From the NCBI GenBank assembly GCA_032164295.1, contig JAJHTX010000005.1, forward strand, positions 868,001 through 932,000: DNA of 64,000 nucleotides, given 5' to 3'. Each line of letters opens with the position of its first letter. Positions within the stretch are counted from its first letter, which is position 1. Of this stretch, positions 52,376 through 64,000 are shown piece by piece. Position numbers and translations under genes: made by a program. Below the pieces are notes generated by a model. It was given only the letters and a program-made list of their open reading frames with translations. It made no database searches and was not told the DNA's origin. The DNA is from Inonotus obliquus. Its lineage: Eukaryota > Basidiomycota > Agaricomycetes > Hymenochaetales > Hymenochaetaceae.

Positions 52376-55348
52376 TCATGAAGTTCTGAAACTATACTCA
52401 TTCCCGCTCTTTGAAGGACTCTCTTCCCCACTGCTTTCATCCTCCTCATCACTGTCGGTTGCTTCTTCAGAGCTATCTTGAACCAGAGGCATCCCATCAT
52501 TATCGACGGTCTTGATTTGTGCGGACACTTTGGGATCATCGATGTCATCCTCTTCCCTGCTGCCTTCTTCCTCTTCTTCCTCTTCCTCCTCTTCACTGTC
52601 AGAATCATCGTAAAATTCATCGAGACTCTTCCATTGACCTAGTCTGCTCGTGCCGCCCTGCATAGGGGATTCACGACCAGTTGGTGTTAAGACTACTGGT
52701 GAAGCTGTAGTTCTTGCTACCGAGTCAGAAGCTATTGCGCGCTGTCCTGCTAAGTTTGAGACGGGTGCACTTGGGTACTCTTCTGGAGAATCACGCAAAG
52801 ATGAGTCGGTGCCTTCTTCTGACCAGTCTGGTAGACGTAAGCTCGAGTCTAATCCGGTAGATTGGCGGCCTGTAATGACATGTAGAGAGCCTAGAACCTC
52901 GTCCTTTCCTGGAATGCAGAATTAATATGAAGAAAGGAAGGGATGAAGAATGACACGCCTTGCGGTGGTTCTTCTTGCTGCATTTCGAGCTTTCCCTCGA
53001 ATAGAATAAGCTTTACTTGTTCGCGACGCAAGACGACCCCTCCTCGGTTAAACGCATCGGCCTCATCTCCAGTAATATCGTCCCTATCTAGGTTTCCGTT
53101 TGTCTGCTGCAGCTGAGGTGCTACCCCAAGGAGGAGGCCGCTCAATAATCGAGCGCGATCTCGTACATCGAGATTCGGGTCGTAGCGAGCGAGTGAAAAT
53201 ACGTATCGTGTGAGAAGTGAGAATGAATGATGATAGTTTCTTGATAACACCTGTAGCTTTGCGGCTAACATAAGCACCTGGAGTTTAACGATGGGCGCCT
53301 GCTTGAAGGTTAGCACCGATTCGTGAATGTGGGATAAACCAGAAGCGCAATACCTCGTTAGGGAAGGTTTTGGCTATCCTGCGCAGTACATCCGGAGCCC
53401 ACCATGCTACTCCATCTAATCCCCCATCCTCTACTATGGACCCCTCCTGGGGACCTGTGTCTTGCTCCGCATATTGTCCGACGAGCCATATGACGCAAGC
53501 ACGGGCTGATGGATGTCGTATCTCGTCTATCCTTATGGCTAGATCTGAAATGATGCGCAAAGGTGAATGACTCTCTGATATTGATGGACCGACCGAGTGA
53601 ATCTGAAGGTGGGTCTGAACGAGAGCCTTCAGAACGAGAACAGAAGCCGGAATGGCTTGCTCTGCATCGTATTTAGTTGACAACGCGAAACAAAAAGTTG
53701 CGACATACTTGACTTACCAGGTCCATGCTTTATGAAATCCATCAGAGCAGAAAGACATTGGTTTATGGACTCGGGAACAACGTTCGCGCATGCTCCAATG
53801 GCTCGGGTCGAGTCTGAAACAATAGCTGTATCCTCATCCGCCGCATATACCTTGATGGTATTCACTACTTGCGTTTGTTAAAAAGGGATCACACAACACT
53901 CTCACCACAAATTCCTTGAGGAGGATCTGGTAATTTTCGGAAGATAGAAGTCTCAACAGAATGCGAAGCTTGAGCTTCTTGGTCTCTCTGAGGTCCGTTG
54001 TGCGGATGAGGAATCGAGAGAAATGGGGAGCAAATAATGTCTGCAAGACCTAGCCGTCAGGGCATCAATTTATCCTGCCGACGAAGGTTATACGCACTGG
54101 ATGCTCAGCGACGATAAGTGTGAGATTTGCTAACACGACTCGTTCAATTTCCTTCGATGAGGAAAGGAGCCGAAGAAGGGGACCAACGACCTTGCTCAGC
54201 TGTGAGGGAAGAGCAAGGTAGTAAAATACGCGTGTAACCGTCATAACCACCTGGACATGGAGTAAATGGATATTGAAGTGGTGATATCAGACTGGTGACA
54301 TACCGAAGGGTTACGTGACATGAGAAGAGGTTCAGAACATGACAAAAGGAGTTGCAAGTCCGGATCGATGTCTTCGCTCCTTGATTCTGGATTGCTCACC
54401 ACTGCATCACCCTCACTCGGTTTAGGAAGCATGCTACGGGCGTATCGGGCCAAGAGATCGAGAACGTGTACCTGGCCCCATGAATCGATATCAGGAAGCA
54501 TGCGACAAAATCGGCGATAGTGTGTGTGAAGGAGATCGAGGCGCGTTGGACATGTCGTTTGGAAGGCAGTGGCAATGGATCCAATTGAGAGCGGAGATTT
54601 GTCTTTCAGTAGAGTTGATACGATAGGTATCAGGGATGGTAGGTGACCAGGGTCCATGCTGTACGGAACGTAGTTGTTCAGCCCAGTCCAGAGTGCTTTG
54701 TAAACTTCAAGGGGGTAGTCCTTACGCGCACCTGTGACATTTGATAACAGCCAGCGCTGCTGCCTTGCGGACGTAGGGGCTCGGGTCGTTCGCGCATTTC
54801 TTAACTGCAAGGATTATTATGTTTCCGACCATAGGTACATTTATTCCACTGAGTACACGGAGAGCCATTGCGCGGATGAGAGGATTCGGGTCGGCCAAGT
54901 CGCGCTGAAACGTGTTGATACTAAGCAATGCGAGATCCGGCTCCGTCTCCGCATATCGCAGAAGGAAGATGTAGACAAGTTTGCGAATTTCTAGATTTGA
55001 TGATGCGACATTCTTGACAACGGAAGGGAAGAAGTCCGAGACGTTGCGGCCTTTTGAGATGAGCTTCAAAAACAATGTATGTCAGGCTTGAAGAGACATC
55101 ACGGGCGAACAACGCGGGCTCACGGCTATGAGAGTTTTGAGTGCGTCAAGCTTTTCGCGGTCGCTGTTAGTCTCGAGTTGTTTCCGGACGTTGCGTATCT
55201 TGTCCTCGGATACATCAAAGTATGCCGCACCAGGGCCTCGAGTCAGAGCAAGATCGCGCGTATGCTCGATGAAACTCTCCTGGATGCGGGCACCAAGCCG
55301 GGAAGTATTCTCGGTTATCGTATTCAGGTTGAGTCCAATTCCTGCCAT
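52376..55348 (-). CDS. APL6: AP-3 complex beta subunit
   Basis: Large adaptin of the AP-3 coat that sorts cargo from the Golgi/endosome to the vacuole. It begins [23 protein letters not shown], then [54 protein letters not shown], the typical adaptin trunk start. It continues with [63 protein letters not shown] and [24 protein letters not shown]. The C-terminal hinge has long Asp/Glu and Ser runs ([17 protein letters not shown]), characteristic of AP-3 beta. An upstream Met at 55486 is also in frame, but the 46 residues before MAGIG lack family likeness. From 55348 the start fits; from 55486 only 33 bp would separate it from the neighbouring stop. Confidence 0.9.
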
Positions 55349-55519
55349 GAGGCGTACTCCTTGACCCGCCGTCAATTTACTAAATAATGACGGTGAGAGT
55401 ATGGGAGGAGCAAGATCCAATTCAATAATCTCCAACGCGAAGGTGCGCAAAGTACGCGTCTCTCGCACGTGATCAACAATTGTCATACACTATATTGGTT
55501 TATCCTCCTACAATACAGA

Positions 55520-56844
55520 CTATCTATCTATCTGTCGGATCTCAGCACCGATAGCTTTCGCGAATCGAGAAACAAACCTTCTCATCTCTCCCCGCTCGCC
55601 CATCACCGTCAATAGCACACCCTCTTTTGAGTCGAACGTTCGACTCAAAGGATTGCCATTATTGGATGTCGATAGCGGTGTGAGCTCGAGTCTGCCAAAC
55701 GCCCAGTTGACGATCGATATCAAGGGCGAATCTGATAGCTTAACAAAGCCCTTTACTCTCCACACACTTTCCTTGGGCAGTATAGCTAATGCCGAAGCAA
55801 GCGTAGCCTCGTCCAATACAGCGTCAGTCCTGCCCGCCTGCTCATGCGATCCGGGATGTTTGTCAGGGCTTGCGCAGTCACACTGTGGCGAGTGAGCCGG
55901 TTCTGCGCCTCGCCCCACCGTGAGCACTTCAACTTCATCATTATGAGCCCCATCTTGCGAGAATTGCGACACGTCGTTAAAGATCTTGGTATCGAGCCCA
56001 AAAATCAGAGATGAGTCAACGCCGCCTCGTCCATTACATTTGATTTTTGGCGTCAGATCATTGAGCGTGTGCAGGTGATCGAGTACGATGTCAAGCTGTC
56101 GCTCTGAAACGAGTTCCCATTTGTTCTATATTGTAGTCCCGTCAATGGAAGTGCTATCAACCATTCTAAGAATACGAGACGAACAATCAGAATGATATCT
56201 GTGTAGCTGGCCTGCATTCTGGCTGTCGGGCTCGTATCCTCGTACCCCGCGAAATTTTCCGCGTCGATAACGGTGACTATGGCATCAAGTTTCAAGGTTC
56301 CGCCTGTCTCCTGTTCGAGCTCCCGAATCTGGAATGCAAGCGCAGCGGGGAAAGCCGAGCCACTGCCAGCCAGCCAGTATACTTTAGCGTTCAGCATTGA
56401 GGATGTAGCTCCAACAATAATACTCACGAGGTCTCTATGAATATTCTGTCTGGACAATACTTGTCTGAATGCATTCATTCGGCAGTAATTCAGTGTGACA
56501 GACCGTCGGAAGCGGACCGAGCAAACAGAGCTCCAGCTCACCCATTATCTCGAGAAGGGCAGTCTTCATCTGACCGACAAGTACACAGCACCTTGAGCCA
56601 GATACATGAGCTTGAAGCCACGGTGATGGGGTAGAGAGACTAACAAGCATCCATTGAGAATCTCGCTGACGGCTGCCAGGCTGGACTGCTTAGCAAGCTG
56701 GGAATCCACTTGCACGTCGCCAAACTCATTCTTCAGAAGGCACGCTTTGTAGCCAGGTGGCAATGATGAGAGCAAGCCCAGAATTGTAGTTGTCTTACCA
56801 GCGCCTACGAATCCGGTGAAGATTGTGATTGGGATAGTAGCCAT
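55520..56844 (-). CDS. CobW/COG0523 family GTPase, ZNG1-like metallochaperone
   Basis: A G3E-family P-loop GTPase. Eukaryotic ZNG1 delivers zinc to methionine aminopeptidase; whether this protein does that is inference. It starts MATIPITIFTGFVGAGKTTTILGLLSSL (Walker A GxxGAGKT), followed by LLKNEFGDVQVDSQL. The metal-binding GCLCC motif is produced by an intron that joins GCL to CCVLVGQMK. AFQIRELEQETGGTLKLDAIVTVIDAENF follows, then the NKWELVSERQL guanine-specificity region. The C-terminal CobW_C part has VWRVKGFVKLSDSPLISIVNWAFGRLELTPL. A His/Cys-containing insert (SPQCDCASPDKHPGSH) may add metal ligands. It is divergent from the Zn2Cys6 gene, with 164 bp between starts. Confidence 0.88.
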
Positions 56845-57008
56845 CGTGCTGGTTTAATGAAGAAGACTGAAAAAATAAATAAATAGAATTTAATATCAAG
56901 ATACTTTTGGAAAATGACACCAAATAATTGTAAACAACAACCACGAGGCCTCATTCCCTTCCTCGTCGCTGTCGCCCTCGCCCTCGCCGCCCACCTTACC
57001 CACTGCTC

Positions 57009-60000
57009 TTGCTGGCAGCACTGGCAATGGCTCATCCAGGTCGCCCTGATCTGACCATCGCTCCATCCATATCCTCTGCCCTTGCTATGGAGCAGCAACA
57101 GCAACAACAACAACAGGCACAGCAGTCCCCGCTCACTCCGCAACATGATGGGCAACATTCGCCCGTGTTGGTGGGGGCGAACCGTAAGCGCAAGAAGGTA
57201 CCAATGGACGGTGAAGAAGCCGCGGCAATGAGCGAGCCGCGGCGCCTGCGTCGTTCGCATGAGGCGTGTTCGCGATGCAGGAGCAAGAAAATCAAGGCAA
57301 GTGCCGTTCGGTACAGACCGACCAACACCCGGCAAACTCCCTAACACTCACCGTTACAGTGCGACTCCAAGCATCCCCGCTGCACGGCCTGCGCGTCGGC
57401 AGGCGTGCAGTGCAACCAAGAAGATAGACACAGGAAGACGCTCACCCCAAGGGGTCATGTCGAGAAAATCGAGCGTCAGCTTCTTCAATGCCAGGCCCTT
57501 CTTCGCAGGCGCATTCCTGGCTTCTCCCTCGACAACATTGAAAGTATTATGATACATGAAGGTCTTGAAGTCGAACCATCAAATGAGGATTACGCAGAGA
57601 CATTCCATCTACAGCCCGCCAGTGGAGTTCCGAGGCCGTACGGCGAAGGAATGCCTCCGCCAATGTCAGGCAAGGCTTATCCGTATCCTCCTCCTCCTCC
57701 GCACATGATGCACCCGGGATATCCGCCAATGGGCATGCCTCCGCCCCCAGGCTACCCGGGACTTGCGCCTTATCCCCCCATTGGAATGGCGCCAGGCGCA
57801 CCAGCATACGATCCTCGGATTCATCCGTCTTTCCAACCTCATGCTCTCCCTCCGCAACCACCTGGCGTTGCCCAAGGTCGGCAGGACATGGACATCAAAG
57901 GACAGGATCCCCAATCGAATGATATGTCTAACGATCAGGTCTGCTCTTACTTCTTAAAAATAGGATTTCTGGAGCATGTTTAACTCGAGCAATAGGCACT
58001 GGCGAAGAACTTCGGAGTCTCTCCGCAAATCGTAACAGAGGCCAAACTGGCCAGTGTTCCCGCTGGGGCAGAGATGGAAGATCTCGCCGTTGGATCCGGT
58101 GGTCTCTCATCCGGTCGCGATCGCGATATAGCAGAGACCAAAGAACCGCGTGAAGTGAAGAATTGGCACCCTGCGAAGATGCAGCATTTCAGTGCAGCGT
58201 ATCCTGGCCATGCTCGCGACGTTACCGTTTGGCTTCCGAAAGATCGTAAGAGGACGGAGCACGTTGTGCACGCATACTTCAGTTATCTCAATTACCACAG
58301 ACCCGTGTTAGAGAAAGACAAATTCATGAAACATCTAGAGGCACTGTACGACAATCATCCCCAGATGTACGACCCTGGGTATATCTGTTGCCTGTACCTC
58401 GTTCTGGCGCTGGGTACTATGAGCGAGCTGAACAAATCCGTCGGCAACGGACTGGACGAGCAGACGGATACTAGCTTGAAGAAGCTTTTGGCGCCGGGAT
58501 GGCCAGAGCATGAGGAATTCTTTGAGCGTGCTCTGGCTGTGAAACCTGATCTCAGGATGACCATCTCAAGTTTACAGGCCCTGATTTTACTGCACTGGTA
58601 TCTATATACAGAGGTATGCTAATATTCCATTCCACTTCACTGGATTTCCTATGAGTAATCCTATGGATCTTAGCGCCAGCAGCGTTCGTTATGGCGCTTG
58701 GTCGGCAGCTTGGTTCGGGTGGCCATCGAGCTCGGTCTGCATCACAATCCATTCCAGCAGGGCCAGACTTTTACCGACGAAGAGTCTCAACTGCGAATTC
58801 GATTATGGTCTATCGTAATGATCCACGATCGCGGGACATCGATCCTTCTCGGTCGACCATTAGCCATCTCGCCAGCTGATACTAGCACGCCGCATCCCAC
58901 TCGCGGCAAACTCGTTGATTTCTCCGAACACTTCTTTCTATCCGCGCCTGTGGCTGAAATTCAGGCGGATATCGTGAATGCGCTTTATTCGCCAACTCGT
59001 CACACTACCGAAGCGATCATGAGAAACGCGACGCGAATAATTAAGAGTATGGTGGAGTTTCGCAAACAATTGCCCGAAAGCTATGGTCACTTCTTTGGCG
59101 GTACCGATGCTTGGACAATCGATCAAAAGAGGAAGCTCGTCGAGGAGATTACGGAAGACCAAGGATTGACGCTCCTCAAGGTTGGCATCGCTCGAATTCT
59201 ACTCTTGAGGGCAATATTTAGCTCCGGCGAGCTTCCGTATGCACAACGGCGGAAAGCATTGACAGACGGTAAGTCAAGTACCAAATGTCGCTGTGTCCTT
59301 GTCTTACGGGTCTGCCCCTTTTAGCAATTGTTGCGTCGCACAATATCATTGTTGTCCATCATACCCTTATTAAGTTCGCTGACGTCGCATTTTTCGTTTC
59401 CCCAATTCCATTGCACATCGCCGCCATGGTGATTCTGTACGGCCAAATGTCACAGTGCGACCGGCTCCCTCGGGACGTTGCTATCGAGGATATCTGGTTC
59501 GCGCTTGACATGTTACCGCGTTTCCGTTGGCGTTGGGAACGCAAAGACATGAACGGCGGTCACCCGCTTATTGAAAAACTGGCAGAGAAGGTTCTGGCCA
59601 TCAACCTCGGTGAAATGAAGCGCAGTGCTGGTGTTCCAGTGCTCATTCCAGAGGACGATTGGGAGGCGAGCAGCCCGACGGGTAATGGTTCATTATCGCC
59701 AATTGTTGGGTCTTTGTCGTCACCGAAGCATGCCCGTGCGCAGTTCTCTGGGTCGTACGCAAGCTCGAACTCGTCGAACGAAATGGATGGCAAGTCTCTT
59801 GCGGCTTTGCCTGCTGGATGGTTCTGGCCCATGGATCCAGAGAACCCTGTCGAGCTGCCTCCGGAACAGGCGCATGTTGCCGCTCAGCAACAAGTGACAC
59901 CGCAGACTTACCAGCCTATTGGCACGATTGGCTGCGCACCGTCCCAAGGATCGTACATATTGGAAGAGAAGGATCCTGCCGTCCCGAAATCAATGGTACA

Positions 60001-60040
60001 GAATTACATGAATCGTGTAGGATTCTCTTCGACGTCTTGA
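57009..60040 (+). CDS. Zn2Cys6 fungal transcription factor
   Basis: A nuclear regulator with a binuclear zinc cluster near residue 85. Spliced across 57297-57359 it reads C-X2-C-X6-C-X6-C-X2-C-X6-C (CSRCRSKKIK then CDSKHPRCTACASAGVQC). The intron has a GC donor (AAG|GCAAGT) and a CAG acceptor. A Gln run (residues about 28-36) precedes the cluster, and a Pro/Tyr/Met-rich region follows. The middle homology region (fungal-specific TF domain) contains YFSYLNYHRPVLEKDKF, YLVLALGTMSE, SLQALILLHWYLYTE, LVGSLVRVAIELGLHHNP, RLWSIVMIHDRGTSILLGRPLAI and a DIWFALDMLPRFRWRWERKD segment. The tail is Ser/Pro-rich, ending SSTS. The target genes are unknown. The Met at 57027 or 57087 could be the real start. 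Confidence 0.9.
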
Positions 60041-60489
60041 GGATCATTAAATCGCTCTATCAGATTGACTTGAATCACCCTGCCCCACTTGAGTCTTCTT
60101 GAATGTGTTGTTTGCTTTATATCCGATAGCTTCGTTTCTCCCCTGCTTCGTTTTTGTTCCCCGTCAGTGCACTTCGCTTCTGGATTGTTTTTTTCAGTTG
60201 CGATTGTATAATATGTCGTTGAGCTTTGTTCTCGCCATTGAGATTGCTACTAGGAAATATCAAGGTATTGTTTCACCAAGAAAATCGACATTGTTAGCGA
60301 CGATAGAGTAAAAGTTTTGATAAGGTACAGTACACGGTGCCAAATATTGAACTCCTAGAGTAGAAACACTACAAACAAGATATTTGGACAGGAAAGAAAT
60401 GAGTGAAATTACACGATGCCGCTGATCATGAGATGACCGATGTGAATTGAATCGAGGAAAACGCCTCGGAGTCGAATCGCATCTGCTTC
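60041..60489. other. Convergent 3' flanks of the Zn2Cys6 and wc-2 genes
   Basis: About 450 bp between facing stop codons. Short frames have no likeness to known proteins. This should be the two 3' UTRs and terminators. No strong hairpin was noted. Confidence 0.4.
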
Positions 60490-62798
60490 CTACACTTGTT
60501 GGCTGAGATAGGGGGGCATCTGGTCGTTGTTCCGCATCGGTTGAAAGTCGGGGGTCGAAATGACATCAATACCCGGGCCAATCGCCGGCCAATCACTGGT
60601 ATCCCTGTTCTCCGCAGCCACGGAGGACTGTGTGGGTGGCGCTTCGGCGAGTCTTTCACGACCTCCCTGCGGAAAAATGCCGCGGGCGCCTGTTGCAGAA
60701 GTGTGAGGTTGCGCTCGTGATGTTTTGCTCAAAGGATGGTTTTCGCCCTCCTTGTTCTTTCGTCGGCGAGAAACTATGCCTTCGGTTTTCGCCTTGGATC
60801 GAGAGAAGCGGAGACCGCATCTAAAATATATAAAGCGTCAGGCGAAGAGGTAAATCAGTTAAAGATCGCGACATGTTTACGCATTGCACAAGTCCTTTTT
60901 CCCACTAGGACCCTTTCTCCATTCTGGACTATGCGTTATTTGACAATGTGCACAACAGGTTACACCCAGAGGCGGATTCCCTTGCCCTCTTCCATAAGCG
61001 CTTATGCGCTCTTTTGCTGACCTGATTTTGCTCGGGCCGATCAATGCATCAACATCGCATGGCAAATTGCGAGTCTCTCCGTTAATCGCGTAAAGTTTGT
61101 GGCTTGATGAGGACGTAGTTGAGGGTGGCATGGTACTCGGGGTTTCACATTTTGACGTAGAAGAGGTCTGAATGCCAGAACTAGTCACTGCAGAAACAAG
61201 ATCATTATTGCCTAGAGTCCGATAGGGTTCCTGCCATTGTTCTTGAGGATAAGGTCGCGTGTCCAAGTGATTGTACTTGACATCAGTATACGTTATGCAA
61301 GAACCTGAAGTAGGTGGAATGCTTGCTGAATTTGCCCAATGACAACTGTCTTGCTGGACTTGAGTTTGTAATTGTTGACTGACCCACTGTTGGACATAAT
61401 TGCGAGACGCGGGATCTTGATGAGTCGTAACATGATAGTCTTGCGGTTCGGTACTCGTTGCCTCACGACGGTCAACATCGGGATATTGACTATTGGGATT
61501 GGACGAGGAGGGTGAATAAGTAGGAGGTGCGTCAAGATAAGCGTCACATATTTTGTGGCAAGCAAATATGATGGACCCTGAGGGTATACGTCAATATACA
61601 GACAATAGAACTAGCAAAGTTGATGACCACAAACCGTGGGGTATGAGGATGGTCTCAACCTGGACAGTCTTCGGACCTGTAACCGCAGGCAATTTGACCG
61701 TTTGAACACTCTTAAACCGTCTCGTACAGCTTGTCCTTGGGTCATCACTATCTCCATTGCTTCCAAAATATCCGAGTTGTACGTGATGGGTGAGCTGAGC
61801 AAGACTGCTTGCAACTGGAACCAAATAGCCATCCTGGAGTAATGTCGAGTCCGGAGGCCAGGAAACGACAAGAGTACGATCGGCCTGGTTCCGAAGGATT
61901 TGAAGTACGTGGAGGGATGGGTCCGCTGCACTCCTGGTGATAGGTAGCGCAATCTCGCAAAGGCGTTGGTATAATGCATGTGCCTGCTGCAGCAGCCAAG
62001 CGTCAGTGTAAGGTAACGGTAAGGAGGATGAGACCCACTTCCTGATCGAAACCGTAGGTAGAGCACCAATTTGACCAACCAGTTTTTCGGAGCTCGTCAT
62101 TGTCGGCATGAGGAGCGATATCTACGACGGCATGGATGAAACAGAGAACAATGCCGTCAGCAACACAATTAACAACAAGGTAAACGGCCATGTAATCTGC
62201 ATCGACAGCTATACGATCTGCAGGGAAATTGGACGGATAGGGTTGGGAATTGTCTGACCACCCAAGGAGTCGGCGGACACGACTAAGGCGGCAATATCGG
62301 ACGCTGCACTCTGATGTCAGGATGTCTGATGCACAACCATGATTCAAGCCAGAAAGACCAACCGAGTCACACTACCATGAAGAGCTCGCTCTGCCAGAAC
62401 ATTACCCAGGTCTGTCCGAGCTGACTCTCTTTCATCTGGATGAACGAAGTCCAACAAGCCGTAATCAAGGATGGAAGATGCTTGCTCTTGCAAATGATAC
62501 TGAAGAACCGGATCGAGGACTGTGAATTGTAATGAAGTCGTAAGCAGGGCCCAGTCTACAGGGTCTGTGAGTTCTATCGGACATGATCTGGTATGGGAAG
62601 GAAAGGCATACAGCACCGGGTTTGACCGACTTGAGGTAGCGCGGGTGGAACCCGCTTTAAAGGGAGGCCAGGAGAGGGGGAAGTACTCTGGTTTATACGT
62701 GGAGGAGGAAGTGAGCCGTGATGGGGGTGAAAGTGATGGTGGGAGTCTGTGTGATACACTGAGGAGAAGCCAGCAGAAGGTGGGGGAGTAGGGTCCAT
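60490..62798 (-). CDS. wc-2: White-collar-2-like PAS/GATA protein of the blue-light response
   Basis: Partner of the photoreceptor WC-1 in the nuclear white-collar complex that activates light-induced genes. The Met at 62798 opens a Pro/His-rich leader. Exons then give DPVDWALLTTSLQFTVLDP, SILDYGLLDFVHPDERESARTDLG and an RVRRLLGW...VVNCVADGIVLCFIHAV block, together a PAS domain. A long Ser/Thr/Gln-rich linker follows. Near the C-terminus is a single GATA-type finger, C-X2-C-X18-C-X2-C (CAHCQITHSPEWRKGPSGKK, then DLCNACG), followed by the basic LRFSRSKAKTEG. There is no LOV flavin Cys motif, which separates it from WC-1. The finger is split by an intron between DLCNA and CGLRF. Introns are short, with at least four; exon borders are partly approximate. 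Confidence 0.9.
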
Positions 62799-63722
62799 CG
62801 AGGAAGAAGTCGAAGAGTGGTTAGAATGACATGGGACTGGGGGTGAGAGGGGGCGTCGAGTCGAGTGATGTTTCAGACGACGATGCGCGGAGGTTACGTG
62901 AAGAACGTCGAACGCACCGCCACGCCACCGCCGCCGTCGATAGAGATTTTATCAGGGCGCGGCGGGAGGGATGTGGTCAATGTGATCGAGAGAATTGAAT
63001 TGGATCGACGCGTCCCGTGCCTTTTCTCTCGATCACCCGCGCTTTTCTTACGACGAATCCTACAAAAAATACTCGGCCTTCTTCGATTCTAATCGAATCC
63101 CCTGGCACACGTGACTCAGTGGATTTGGAATTCACAACACGTGTGATTCTCATCAATTTAGGTTGCTGAATTCATGTGCCTTCTTCAAGATAACAACAGA
63201 AATGGTTGAGAGTTGAATTATTGATATCTAAATATTACACTGAGAGCTGTTTAAGTCGAGACTTTTTTTAATGAGAATAGGAATGCACAGAAATAGAGCA
63301 ATATAAAGGGTACAATGCAATCTGAAAAAATGTACCTTACTGTGTGTGATCTCTCCATCAGCAGAAAGTCTTAGCACTTCTATTGGCTTATAAGGTTATG
63401 TAAGATGCAGAAGAGGTGACAGCAGTGAAAGCTCATGTATTTAAGGTTGGGTTTTAGAAAGATGATAGAAAGTACTATAAGCAATCAAAGGTCTTGTGCA
63501 TCTTTCAGAAATATGTAAGACTGGTAGAGTTTTACTTTTCATGAGAAGCATTGTCATACTTTACATACCATTCACCAAATGTAGGAGTTTGAATGTGATT
63601 GTATATAGACATATGAATCTTGATTATGTGGAAGGATGGTGAGCTTTTAGATGTGATCAGAGACTTTCCAAATATTTATTGTGCTGATCAATGTTTACAA
63701 ATATATGGAAGTGCATACAATC
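62799..63722. other. Upstream region of wc-2, turning AT-rich to the right
   Basis: The first 300 bp probably contain the wc-2 promoter and leader. From about 63100 base composition becomes clearly more AT-rich and no coding frame is seen up to the LTR at 63723. CACGTG occurs twice (near 63107 and 63139, both as CACGTG or ACACGTGT), but no factor is claimed. Confidence 0.45.
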
Positions 63723-64000
63723 TGTTACGCCTTGTGCTGTTAAAGACGTCGATGGTTATAAGAAGGCGAGCTACCACTTAATTACAAAAGACCATAGTCT
63801 GCAACAAAGATAATAGTACCAGAATAAATTAACAATCTACATAATATATAGTGAGAGGGGACATACCTGCGACAAAGGTGATAGTACCGGAACAAGAGAG
63901 TGAAGAGCAATCTCTTGTTGTCCCAGCCTTATATACACTTCGATGTTAGGACGGACAAGGTGGCAGTGCATGCTCGAGGCCTGTTCTCACGAAGATCATC
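63723..64000 (-). repeat. Diverged LTR of the chromovirus family, cut by the window edge
   Basis: It begins TGTTACGCCTTG like the LTRs at 2885 and 8922 and keeps the same order: GAGCTACCACTTAAT, the two direct repeats (63799 and 63867), the intron-like edges (donor GTATGT, acceptor TTGCAG on the minus strand), AACAAGAGAGT at 63891-63901 and the TATATAA box at 63929-63935. The rest has many substitutions and gaps, so this is an older or separate subfamily. Whether it is a solo LTR or the start of a full element is not visible. Confidence 0.85.

Overview
The window is nuclear DNA from a filamentous fungus, most likely an agaricomycete-type basidiomycete. The evidence is dense single-copy housekeeping genes, many introns of about 49-70 nt with GTRNGT donors, a white-collar-2 photoreceptor partner, a homeobox regulator, a Zn2Cys6 regulator and Ty3/Gypsy chromovirus elements. 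The species cannot be named from the sequence alone.

Left third (1-23 kb): accessory DNA dominated by mobile elements. An orphan multi-exon gene (187-1895) and the tail of a DDE transposase (1-65) come first. From 2047 to 19460 there is a stack of five LTR-type insertions whose order can be read from target-site duplications. A 1.7 kb solo LTR (R1, 2051-19456) is split by element X (2412-10670), which is itself split by a young chromovirus (2885-9372). R1 is split again by a non-autonomous gag-only LTR element (L1, 11200-18615), whose own 5' LTR is split by a second R1 solo LTR (16677-18398). A degenerate gene (19735-21683) and a second DDE transposase copy, in opposite orientation to the first, end this part.

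Right two thirds (23.8-62.8 kb): ordinary gene-rich euchromatin. In order: N6-methyl-AMP/adenosine deaminase (-), orphan Ser-rich protein (+), UBA4 (-), COX10 (+), ZNF830-like protein (-), TIM13 (+), JJJ1 (-), RFT1 (-), RRP41 (+), homeobox factor (-), U1-70K (-), COX12 (-), PRP18 (+), CWH43 (+), AP-3 beta (-), CobW/ZNG1-type GTPase (-), Zn2Cys6 factor (+), white-collar-2 (-). Several pairs are divergent with intergenic gaps of 107-240 bp (UBA4/COX10, ZNF830/TIM13, RFT1/RRP41, COX12/PRP18, ZNG1/Zn2Cys6). Themes are mitochondrial biogenesis (COX10, COX12, TIM13), splicing (U1-70K, PRP18, ZNF830) and ER/GPI/glycan lipid work (RFT1, CWH43). The window ends in a diverged LTR (63723-64000) of the same family as the chromovirus.

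The most interesting signals are: an 11-nt self-priming primer site in the chromovirus, exactly complementary to its predicted RNA start; a conserved intron-like cassette inside its LTR; the nested stack with insertions into CCGG-like sites inside GGTACC-saturated LTRs; the gag-only element; and three unusual splice structures (start-codon-only exon in RRP41, 8-nt microexon in COX12, GC-AG intron inside a zinc cluster).
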